Assembly: GCA_023132075.1 (NCBI GenBank)
Contig: JAGLYT010000128.1
Span: 1 to 5,113, forward strand
Direction of reading: 5' to 3'
Length of the DNA stretch: 5,113 nt
Origin: a bacterium
GTDB taxonomy: Bacteria; CBDUZB01; JAGLHV01
How positions within the stretch are numbered: the stretch's first letter is position 1; every line of letters starts with the position of its first letter. Both the position numbers and the translations under genes were made by a program. The notes beneath the pieces were generated by a model. The model saw only the letters and a list, made by a program, of their open reading frames with translations, was not told where the DNA came from and ran no database searches. This document shows, one piece after another, positions 1-5,113 of this stretch.

Positions 1-1258
1 ATAATTTACTTATAATTTCTTTCATGTGGACAGGTATACGAATTGTTCTTGCCTGGTCAGCAATAGCTCTGTTTATCGCCTGTCTAATCCACCAGGTAGC
101 ATAGGTAGAAAATTTAAACCCTCTTTTATACTCAAATCTATCCACTGCTTTCATTAAGCCTACGCTTCCTTCCTGTATTAAATCCAGAAGGGATAAACTT
201 GGATTAACGTGTTTTTTTGCTATACTAACAACCAATCTTAAATTAGCTTTAACCAGTTTCATTTTTTCTTTCAAAAGAAGTTTCTTTAAATGCAAAATTT
301 TACTGTTTACATTTTTAATATCTTCCGCAGACATCCCCGTAGAACATTTAATCCGGTCTATACGAGCTAAAGCATTTTTAAAATTACGTGTTATTTTTTC
401 TGTCTGATTTAAAGATAAGCCAACTTCCTTCCGAAATTTATATTGACTCAATGAACCTCTTTTAACCGCCCGGTGTAATCTTTTCATTTCATTGTAAGAT
501 ACTTTCATTCTCCGTTCGACACTTTTTATCTCTTCTTCACTTTCAATTACACGCTGTGCAATATGACATATCTTATTTTTCAATTTCCTGAGTCTATCCG
601 TATTTAAATTTAATTTTATAATTTTCCTGATTATGTCTTTTTTTATTTTTTCTTTTTCGTTCTCCAATTTCTTGCGTTTTAAATCACTTATCCTACCACA
701 AAGTTTCTTCTGGCACCGTTCCATCTTTTTTTCTGCCTTATTAATCTGTTTACTCGCTTCCTTTACTTTATAACGCATTTTTCGCAAAGAAGACTCCGAC
801 TTTTTTCCCCTCGGCATCAAATCTTTAGCATTCATTTCCTTATCCTGCAACATTGCGCTCCAATTTTTTATCTCTTTAAGTGTCATAGGTGATTCTAAAA
901 TTAAAGTTTGGAGTTGTTTCTCATTATCCTTTATACTCTTAGCCAAACTTATTTCTTCATCACGTGTCAACAAAGAAACCCGCCCCATTTCACTTAAATA
1001 CATCCGCACCGAATCACCCGTCTTTAATTGTTCTGGTTCAGGAAGATTCTCTGCCACAGAAACAACCGGCGCTGACTCATCATAAGGCCGTTCCGGTAAA
1101 GGAGCATTTTTTTCCAACACATCAATTCCTAAATCGAAAATTTCATCCAAAAATTCATCAATTTCCTCCGGCGAAACCACATTTTCAGGAAGTTTTTCAT
1201 TTATCTGAGCATAAGTTAAGAAACCTGTTTCTTTTCCCTGCTCAATTAATTTTTTCAT
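1..1258 (-). CDS. rpoD: Primary sigma factor RpoD (sigma-70 family, group 1), 3' end cut by the window edge
   Basis: This is the housekeeping sigma factor that directs RNA polymerase to -10/-35 promoters. Counting from the ATG at 1258, 419 codons are present. Region 1.1-like sequence fills about residues 1-65 ([17 protein letters not shown]). Region 1.2 starts near residue 82 ([11 protein letters not shown]). A long Lys/Arg-rich insertion covers about 116-325, and its end ([13 protein letters not shown]) resembles the non-conserved region of E. coli sigma-70. Region 2 follows from N339: [17 protein letters not shown] (359-364), [17 protein letters not shown] (374-390), then RTIRIPVHM (404-412). 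The edge cuts region 3.0, so regions 3.1-4.2 are missing. F381, Y386, W389 and W390 match the -10 melting aromatics. N396 replaces the usual Thr. Two starts are plausible: ATG at 1258 with AAAGGA 6 nt upstream (chosen), or GTG at 1276 with AAAGGGGTG 5 nt upstream, which adds six residues. It is the last visible gene of the operon. Confidence 0.97.
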   Translation of the reverse strand, partial: MKKLIEQGKETGFLTYAQINEKLPENVVSPEEIDEFLDEIFDLGIDVLEKNAPLPERPYDESAPVVSVAENLPEPEQLKTGDSVRMYLSEMGRVSLLTRDEEISLAKSIKDNEKQLQTLILESPMTLKEIKNWSAMLQDKEMNAKDLMPRGKKSESSLRKMRYKVKEASKQINKAEKKMERCQKKLCGRISDLKRKKLENEKEKIKKDIIRKIIKLNLNTDRLRKLKNKICHIAQRVIESEEEIKSVERRMKVSYNEMKRLHRAVKRGSLSQYKFRKEVGLSLNQTEKITRNFKNALARIDRIKCSTGMSAEDIKNVNSKILHLKKLLLKEKMKLVKANLRLVVSIAKKHVNPSLSLLDLIQEGSVGLMKAVDRFEYKRGFKFSTYATWWIRQAINRAIADQARTIRIPVHMKEIISKL

Positions 1259-1264
1259 TTCTTT

Positions 1265-1290
1265 TCCTTTACTCACAAAAACACCCCTTT
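1265..1290 (-). promoter_or_regulatory. Two candidate Shine-Dalgarno sequences that leave the rpoD start ambiguous
   Basis: Reading on the minus strand, AAAGGGGTG (1282-1290) stands 5 nt before an in-frame GTG at 1276. AAAGGA (1265-1270) stands 6 nt before the in-frame ATG at 1258. The codons between them are open, so both starts give the same protein apart from six N-terminal residues. I prefer the ATG for its codon. Many sigma-70 proteins have several residues before the first helix of region 1.1, so the GTG cannot be excluded. Confidence 0.55.
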
Positions 1291-1332
1291 TATACTGAAG
1301 ATTTTAATTTGCATTAAAAAAATTATTTTTAT

Positions 1333-3123
1333 CTACGAAACACGAATTTGTCGTTGAGACCCTTTTAATTGTTTGGTTAAATCATTATATTCCCGAAGTT
1401 TAATTAAATCTTTTTCTTTTTCTCCGCTTAACATCGCTTTTATTTCTTTTTCCAGTTTATTCCGTTTTTTCGTTATTTTACATCGACACATATTTTCCAA
1501 CAATTTTCCCAATATCTCACTTTTGTTTCCCCTCATTCTTGCTTCACTTAATATCATCCGGGTAATTATTTGATTTATTCCTTCATCGTTAAAATAATCC
1601 ATTACCTGATGAAAAGAAACCTCTTTCCCTTCACTCTCAGATTTAAACACATATTTAATTATTTGAAAAGTTACTTCACCGGTAAAATCATTTACACATA
1701 TTTTTTCTTTTACCTGCTTTATATAGGCTGGTTCGGTCAACAATATCTGCAAAATATCTCTTTCAAGCAAGGGATCTTTTTCTTCTTTATAACCGGGGGA
1801 AAAAACTTCTTTTATCTTGGATTTACTGCCTTTCTTGATTTTGCTCAATTCCAATAAAATAGTCTCTTCCGCCAAAGACAATCTTTCTGCCAATTTCCTC
1901 ACTTCTTCTCTTCTTTCAATCTCATTTTTTATTTGCGCAATCATCGGTAAAATCTTGTTTACAATGTGAATCTTCCCTTCCACTTTAGAAAAATTAACAT
2001 TCTTTGAAACTATTTTAAACTGATAATCAATAAAAGAAAGACCATTTTTTAGAAAATTATCAAATACTTCCCTTCCTTTTTTACGAAGAAAATTGTCAGG
2101 ATCCATCCCCTGCGGTAAAGAAACAATCTTTATCTTTAAATTACTATCTATTAGTTGGTTTATGCCCCTTAAAGCAGCAGATATGCCGGCATCATCCGAA
2201 TCAAAAACAATCACAACTTCTTCTGCATAACGTTGAAGAGTATTAATATGTTCCTTCGTTAATGCCGTCCCCAGAGTAGCTACTACATTTTCTAACCCAT
2301 ATTGATAACCGGTCAGTACATCAATGTACCCTTCTAAAATAAGAACCTGTTTTGATTCTCTGATTTTTGATGAACTAAAATTTAATCCGTAAAGAATTTT
2401 TCTTTTATTAAAAATCATTCTTTCGGAAGAATTAATATACTTAGGAAGCCCCTTATCTAATACCCGTCCGCCAAATGCTACAACTCTTCCCTGCGCATCA
2501 AAAACAGGAAAAATAATTCTATTCCAAAAGAAATCCGAAAATTTTTTTTTCTTTTCAGAAAAAGAAATCAACCCTGTTTTCTTCAATAAGTCCGCTGAAA
2601 AACCTTTATTCAAAAATTTTTTTAATAAAACATCGCCTCTTTTTGAAGCATAGCCAATTTTAAATTTATTAATTACTTGAGAAGAAATTCCTCTGTTTTT
2701 TAAATATTCACGGGCTAAAACAGATTCCTCCTCGTGTAACAAAAAATCACTATAGAAATCCATTGCCTTTTCATATAAATCATACTGCGTTTTTCTTTCC
2801 CGAAGTGATTTGTCATTCTGAAAAGATAGTTTGTGGGATATATTTATATTTGCCCGCTTACTCAATTTTTCAACGGCATCCATAAAAGAAATATTATCGA
2901 TTTTCATTAAAAAACTAAAAACATCCCCCCCTTCCCCACAACCAAAACAATGATAAATCTGTTTCTGAAGGCTTACGATAAAAGAAGGTGTTTTTTCGGA
3001 ATGAAATGGACACAACCCTTTAAAATTGTTACCTATTTTTTTTAATACCATATATTCGGAAACAATCTCAACAATATCGTTAGCTTCACGAATCCGAACA
3101 ATTATTTCTTCTGAAACGACCAT
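1333..3123 (-). CDS. dnaG: DNA primase DnaG
   Basis: Makes the RNA primers for leading- and lagging-strand synthesis at the replication fork, in partnership with the replicative helicase DnaB. The protein has 596 residues, a normal length for bacterial primase. The N-terminal CHC2 zinc-binding domain has ligands C38, H41, C59 and C62 (CPFH, CFGC). The catalytic core has the NRIIFP motif (201-206), GFGG-type AFGGR (216-220) and KYINSSE (228-234). The TOPRIM domain follows: E264 and D268 in EGYID, D308 and D310 in VFDSDDAG, and DPD at 341-343; all the metal-binding acidic residues expected from E. coli primase are present. Residues from about 430 on form the poorly conserved, charged, helical C-terminal part expected to contact the helicase. 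The ATG start has AAAAGGA 7 nt upstream, and this site overlaps the TAA of the NIF3-like gene 13 bp away, which suggests translational coupling. The stop is TAG. The gap to rpoD is 56-74 bp depending on the rpoD start. Confidence 0.98.
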   Translation of the reverse strand: MVVSEEIIVRIREANDIVEIVSEYMVLKKIGNNFKGLCPFHSEKTPSFIVSLQKQIYHCFGCGEGGDVFSFLMKIDNISFMDAVEKLSKRANINISHKLSFQNDKSLRERKTQYDLYEKAMDFYSDFLLHEEESVLAREYLKNRGISSQVINKFKIGYASKRGDVLLKKFLNKGFSADLLKKTGLISFSEKKKKFSDFFWNRIIFPVFDAQGRVVAFGGRVLDKGLPKYINSSERMIFNKRKILYGLNFSSSKIRESKQVLILEGYIDVLTGYQYGLENVVATLGTALTKEHINTLQRYAEEVVIVFDSDDAGISAALRGINQLIDSNLKIKIVSLPQGMDPDNFLRKKGREVFDNFLKNGLSFIDYQFKIVSKNVNFSKVEGKIHIVNKILPMIAQIKNEIERREEVRKLAERLSLAEETILLELSKIKKGSKSKIKEVFSPGYKEEKDPLLERDILQILLTEPAYIKQVKEKICVNDFTGEVTFQIIKYVFKSESEGKEVSFHQVMDYFNDEGINQIITRMILSEARMRGNKSEILGKLLENMCRCKITKKRNKLEKEIKAMLSGEKEKDLIKLREYNDLTKQLKGSQRQIRVS

Positions 3124-3136
3124 CGGTATATCCTTT

Positions 3137-4102
3137 TTATTGTCTTAATTGGTGAGTAAAACGGCGAAATCCTGAACAGGGAATGATTTTTAAATCTCCG
3201 AACTTTTTAATTACTTTATCTAACAAAAGATTTAAACCGAGATTATCAGAAGATATATGCCCGGCAATTACTACATTAATATGGAATTTTTTAGCCATTT
3301 CGCAATGTTTTTCACTCAAATGCATGCCCACAATTGTCCCTACACCTGAATATGAAAGCTTTTCCAATGCCTCAACAGAACCTTCCGTCCCTCCGGTCAT
3401 ATCTATAAAAATCTTACCAGCTCTCCTTTTTTTGTTTCCCACTAACACAACAGGAGGATTAATTTCTTTGATTGCTTCCTTGTATTCGGCAATTTCTTCT
3501 AATAATTCAAGTACATCTTCCACTAAATAAGGACTTTTTTCTTCCATTAGTTCCTGTAAGTAAAGAGTTACATGATTGTCAGCAGGGGTATGAATATTCA
3601 TGAAGGAAAAATCTAACAACTTCGCCGCATCAACAGCTCGCATCGCATTTGAAGGCATTACCCTATGTGAAACCTCTTTTATTCTTTTTTCCAATGTCCC
3701 TTCTGCTACATTTATCGGAACACCACATCTATGTAAAATATCTGCCTGCATATGCATCACATCGTAAAATGCAGCATAAGCCTTTCCTTCCGGATGATGG
3801 GCAACAATTAAATCTATTTTTTCTCCCTTTTCTCGCAATCTATCCGCTAATAAAATTTCAGGGGTTTCTACATCAATACCCAACATTATTGTTTTTATTT
3901 CCTCACCGTTGTCATACAATATCCGGCTGTCAATATAAGGATTTGTTAATCTTTCGCAGTCAAAAGAAGTTTTATCCTTTTCCCTTAATTGCTCATATTC
4001 TTCTCTTTCTTTTTTTAACTTCTTTTCAACTGCATCTTTCCCCCTAAGATCAACCTTCATCCCTTCCTGAATAGCAAATTCATAAAGTTCTTTTACCTTC
4101 AA
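3137..4102 (-). CDS. NIF3-like (YbgI/YqfO-family) dinuclear metal-centre protein, divergent subtype
   Basis: The protein has 321 residues. Its core fits the NIF3 / GTP cyclohydrolase I type 2-like fold, whose cellular role is not settled. Landmarks in order: a charged N-terminal extension of about 65 residues with no equivalent in minimal NIF3 proteins; a strand and helix with GIDVETPE (75-82); IVAHHPEGK (99-107), with H102 and H103 as metal ligands; HTPAD (171-175), matching the family's H-x-P-x-D with D175 as ligand; a Glu/Lys-rich linker (about 186-215); then MHLSEKH (260-266) and AGHISSD (280-286), matching the C-terminal GHxxxE motif but with Asp (D286) where Glu is usual. No signal peptide or membrane segment is seen, so it is probably cytoplasmic. 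The start is TTG, supported by a near-perfect AAGGAGGA 8 nt upstream; no in-frame ATG exists before residue 15. It lies between rpsU (17 bp) and dnaG (13 bp), so it is co-transcribed with the macromolecular synthesis genes. Fold assignment is fairly sure; the function is unknown. Confidence 0.85.
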   Translation of the reverse strand: MKVKELYEFAIQEGMKVDLRGKDAVEKKLKKEREEYEQLREKDKTSFDCERLTNPYIDSRILYDNGEEIKTIMLGIDVETPEILLADRLREKGEKIDLIVAHHPEGKAYAAFYDVMHMQADILHRCGVPINVAEGTLEKRIKEVSHRVMPSNAMRAVDAAKLLDFSFMNIHTPADNHVTLYLQELMEEKSPYLVEDVLELLEEIAEYKEAIKEINPPVVLVGNKKRRAGKIFIDMTGGTEGSVEALEKLSYSGVGTIVGMHLSEKHCEMAKKFHINVVIAGHISSDNLGLNLLLDKVIKKFGDLKIIPCSGFRRFTHQLRQ

Positions 4103-4110
4103 ATTTTATT

Positions 4111-4118
4111 TCCTCCTT
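4111..4118 (-). promoter_or_regulatory. Strong Shine-Dalgarno sequence that fixes the TTG start of the NIF3-like gene
   Basis: On the minus strand AAGGAGGA lies 8 nt before TTG (4102-4100), and it begins 1 nt after the rpsU TAA stop (4122-4120). It is the best ribosome-binding site in the window. Together with the lack of a nearby ATG, it makes the TTG start convincing and predicts that ribosomes finishing rpsU re-initiate here. Confidence 0.85.
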
Positions 4119-4119
4119 A

Positions 4120-4305
4120 TTACTTCAAACGTCTTCTTTGTTTCCTTTTGGCTTCTGCCATTTTCTTTTTTCGGCGCACACTGGGACTTTCATAATATTC
4201 GCGTTTTTTTATCTCCTGCATTACTCCATCCCTCTCACACTGCCGCTTAAATCGCCTTAGAGCTTCCTCTATCGATTCATTTTCTCTTAATTTGATCCAC
4301 ACCAT
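4120..4305 (-). CDS. rpsU: 30S ribosomal protein S21
   Basis: Small basic protein of the 30S subunit platform, near the anti-Shine-Dalgarno end of 16S rRNA, involved in translation initiation. The 61 residues match the usual family length of about 58-71. Recognisable blocks are [13 protein letters not shown] (10-22), the central [16 protein letters not shown] (27-42), and a very basic tail of Lys/Arg clusters (44-61). It starts at ATG 4305. The upstream stretch is purine-rich but has no strong Shine-Dalgarno core. It lies 62 bp downstream of hit, in a gap containing a possible promoter, and 17 bp upstream of the NIF3-like gene. As in E. coli it is the first gene of the rpsU-dnaG-rpoD group, but here with an extra gene before dnaG. 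Confidence 0.97.
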   Translation of the reverse strand: MVWIKLRENESIEEALRRFKRQCERDGVMQEIKKREYYESPSVRRKKKMAEAKRKQRRRLK

Positions 4306-4336
4306 TTTCTCTTTTCACTTCCCTTCTATTAATTCA

Positions 4337-4365
4337 ATTATATTTTTTTACAATTTCCGATTTAA
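4337..4365 (-). promoter_or_regulatory. Possible internal sigma-70 promoter upstream of rpsU
   Basis: In the 62 bp hit-rpsU gap the minus strand shows a perfect -10 hexamer TATAAT (4337-4342). Exactly 17 bp upstream is TTAAAT (4360-4365), a 3/6 match to the -35 consensus. Transcription would start near 4330 and leave a leader of about 25 nt before rpsU. TATAAT arises easily by chance in such AT-rich DNA and the -35 is poor, so this is only a candidate. Confidence 0.35.
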
Positions 4366-4367
4366 TT

Positions 4368-4712
4368 TTATCCCGGCGGCCATTGCATTCGACGACCACC
4401 TAAAATATGCAAATGAAGATGAAAAACCGCCTGACCTGCATTTTCCTTACAATTTACCACAATTCTGAATCCATCATTTAAAGCTTCTATATCCCGGGCG
4501 ATTTTCCCCGCTGCTAAAAACAAATAACCTGCTAAATCTTTGTCCTCTTCCGTCAAATCTAATACTGTTTCTACATGTTTTTTGGGAATTAATAAAATAT
4601 GCACCGGCGCCTGTGGATTTATATCCTCAAATGCCACAACAATATCATCTTCGTAAATAATCTTCGCAGGAATTTGTTTATTAACTACCTTACAAAAAAG
4701 GCATTTTTCCAT
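4368..4712 (-). CDS. HIT-family (histidine triad, Hint-like) nucleotide-binding hydrolase
   Basis: Hint-type HIT proteins are cytosolic purine nucleoside phosphoramidases that hydrolyse AMP-lysine-like and related aminoacyl-adenylate adducts. The 114-residue length is normal for the bacterial Hint branch. Seen here are C4 and C7 in CLFC near the N-terminus (possible zinc ligands of the branch), ED..VAF.D in residues 21-30, the substrate-loop segment HILLIPKKH (38-46), and the signature HLHLHIL at 98-104, with the triad H98, H100 and H102. The chain ends in GGRRMQWPPG, the usual C-terminus of this subfamily. The ATG start at 4712 has AAGGTG 7 nt upstream. A good promoter-like site lies just upstream, making this the probable first gene of the unit that continues into rpsU. 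The exact physiological substrate cannot be told from sequence. Confidence 0.96.
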   Translation of the reverse strand: MEKCLFCKVVNKQIPAKIIYEDDIVVAFEDINPQAPVHILLIPKKHVETVLDLTEEDKDLAGYLFLAAGKIARDIEALNDGFRIVVNCKENAGQAVFHLHLHILGGRRMQWPPG

Positions 4713-4744
4713 TCATTTTCACCTTTTTCCTATTTTAACAATGC

Positions 4745-4773
4745 AGTATAACACAACTTTTTAAAAAAAGCAA
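4745..4773 (-). promoter_or_regulatory. Probable sigma-70 promoter driving hit-rpsU-nif3-dnaG-rpoD
   Basis: The minus strand has TTGCTT (4768-4773), a 17 bp spacer and TATACT (4745-4750): 4/6 and 5/6 matches to consensus at the ideal spacing. The predicted start is near 4738, giving a leader of about 25 nt that contains the AAGGTG ribosome-binding site of hit. The position in the largest gap of the window supports it. It is inferred from motif match only. Confidence 0.6.
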
Positions 4774-4879
4774 GGAAAATTTTACACCCAAATACCGATA
4801 TTGCTTTTGGGCTTTGGTCAAATCAGCCAAGTATACTGAAAAAAATAGCAATTTTATTGTTTCTTAACTACTTTATATT
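4774..4879 (-). other. Intergenic stretch between mtaB end and the hit promoter
   Basis: About 106 bp with no open frame that looks coding. On the minus strand it begins after the mtaB stop with a weak CAAT-AAA-ATTG stem and a short T7 run. It continues through an 8 bp palindrome (AGTATACT, 4831-4838) and a TTGG-N9-CCAA inverted pair (4814-4830). These elements are too short to call an operator or terminator. The stretch is upstream of the -35 box, so any transcription-factor site for the operon would lie here. Confidence 0.4.
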
Positions 4880-5113
4880 TTATGATCGCATTGAAGAAGA
4901 TATAATCTCCCCCTTCGCATACTCCCTTTCTATACCAACAATCTTAACATCCAGTAAACGATTAACCTCCACACCTTTATCTGAAGCAACTTTAACTTTT
5001 ATATAATTACCGGTAAATCCCGTAAAAAAACCGTTCTTTTCTTTCTCAATTAAGACTTTTTTAATTTTTCCTCTAAATCGTTGAATAAAATTATTTTGTA
5101 ATGTTTTATTTAA
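4880..5113 (-). CDS. mtaB: C-terminal part of tRNA t6A37 methylthiotransferase (MtaB type), 5' end cut by the window edge
   Basis: The last 77 codons and the TAA stop of a radical-SAM methylthiotransferase are present. The segment has the features of the TRAM domain that closes these proteins and binds tRNA: FIQRFRGKIKKVLIEKEKNG, then the diagnostic GFTGNYIKVKV block at about residues 33-43 of the visible part, then RLLDVKIVGIE. The NYIKV type of TRAM block fits the MtaB/YqeV branch (2-methylthio on t6A at tRNA position 37) better than MiaB or RimO. The radical-SAM CxxxCxxC core lies outside the window, so the branch assignment rests on the TRAM domain and on the mtaB-hit-rpsU gene order known from Firmicutes. 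Its reading frame is open to the right edge. Confidence 0.8.
   Translation of the reverse strand, partial: LNKTLQNNFIQRFRGKIKKVLIEKEKNGFFTGFTGNYIKVKVASDKGVEVNRLLDVKIVGIEREYAKGEIISSSMRS

Noticed and set aside
964-1317. Plus-strand open frame of 117 codons opposite the rpoD 5' end
   Set aside because: It lies antisense to the well-supported region 1.1/1.2 of RpoD. Its translation is rich in His, Pro and Phe, as expected of a shadow frame, and matches no family I know.
1277-1332. Promoter-like TATAAA with TTAATG 17 bp upstream in the dnaG-rpoD gap
   Set aside because: The -35 match is only 3/6, and the predicted start would fall in or next to the upstream ribosome-binding site. In AT-rich DNA this is weak evidence.
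1373-1857. Two plus-strand open frames (1373-1573 and 1570-1857) rich in Phe, Ile and Leu that could look like membrane proteins
   Set aside because: They are antisense to the lysine-rich C-terminal part of DnaG; complementary Lys/Glu codons give Phe/Leu-rich frames. No ribosome-binding context supports them.
3183-4047. Plus-strand open frames (3183-3530 and 3649-4047) antisense to the NIF3-like gene
   Set aside because: The minus-strand gene has clear metal-site motifs and a strong ribosome-binding site. The opposite frames have neither.
4814-4838. Operator-like inverted repeats (TTGG-N9-CCAA and AGTATACT) upstream of the hit promoter
   Set aside because: The arms are 4 bp each and do not extend, and elements this short are expected by chance. 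No known regulator motif is matched.
4839-4859. Possible intrinsic terminator after mtaB (minus strand CAAT-AAA-ATTG stem followed by T7)
   Set aside because: The stem is only 4 bp, has a 3 nt loop, is AT-rich, and is separated by 3 nt from the T run. It is too weak to call.
1-5113. CRISPR array, insertion sequence, tRNA or riboswitch
   Set aside because: I found no spaced direct repeats, transposase motifs, cloverleaf or recognisable aptamer core. The gaps are 13-167 bp and the rest is coding.

Overview
The window is a compact, AT-rich bacterial chromosomal segment. Every gene reads on the minus strand, so transcription runs from the right edge to the left edge. In that order it holds the C-terminal end of a tRNA methylthiotransferase (mtaB type), a HIT-family (Hint-like) nucleotide hydrolase, ribosomal protein S21 (rpsU), a divergent NIF3-like metal-centre protein, DNA primase (dnaG) and most of the primary sigma factor (rpoD), which is cut by the left edge. 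I see no mobile element, CRISPR array, tRNA or rRNA.

The core is the macromolecular synthesis operon (rpsU-dnaG-rpoD), which links translation, replication and transcription initiation. Two things differ from the classical E. coli layout. A NIF3-like gene sits between rpsU and dnaG, with 17 and 13 bp gaps and Shine-Dalgarno sequences abutting or overlapping the preceding stop codons. The mtaB-hit-rpsU order upstream is one I recall from Firmicutes/Clostridia. The locus therefore looks like the Firmicute mtaB-hit-rpsU block joined to the macromolecular synthesis operon. A promoter-like site (TTGCTT, 17 bp, TATACT) lies in the 167 bp gap before hit. A second, weaker candidate lies in the 62 bp gap before rpsU. 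I see no strong intrinsic terminator anywhere, so hit-rpsU-nif3-dnaG-rpoD is probably one transcription unit.

Organism: low G+C by eye, with good Shine-Dalgarno sequences. The primary sigma factor carries the long insertion between regions 1.2 and 2.1 that is typical of many Gram-negative-type lineages and absent from Firmicutes. Mixed signals of this kind would suit an uncultivated AT-rich candidate phylum, but the sequence alone does not let me name one.

This is mostly housekeeping DNA, and I do not see an undescribed defence or mobile system. The points most worth a second look are the divergent NIF3-like protein inside the operon, with an Asp at a metal-ligand position that is normally Glu, and the sigma factor, with unusual residues in otherwise near-invariant promoter-recognition segments and a strongly basic insertion.
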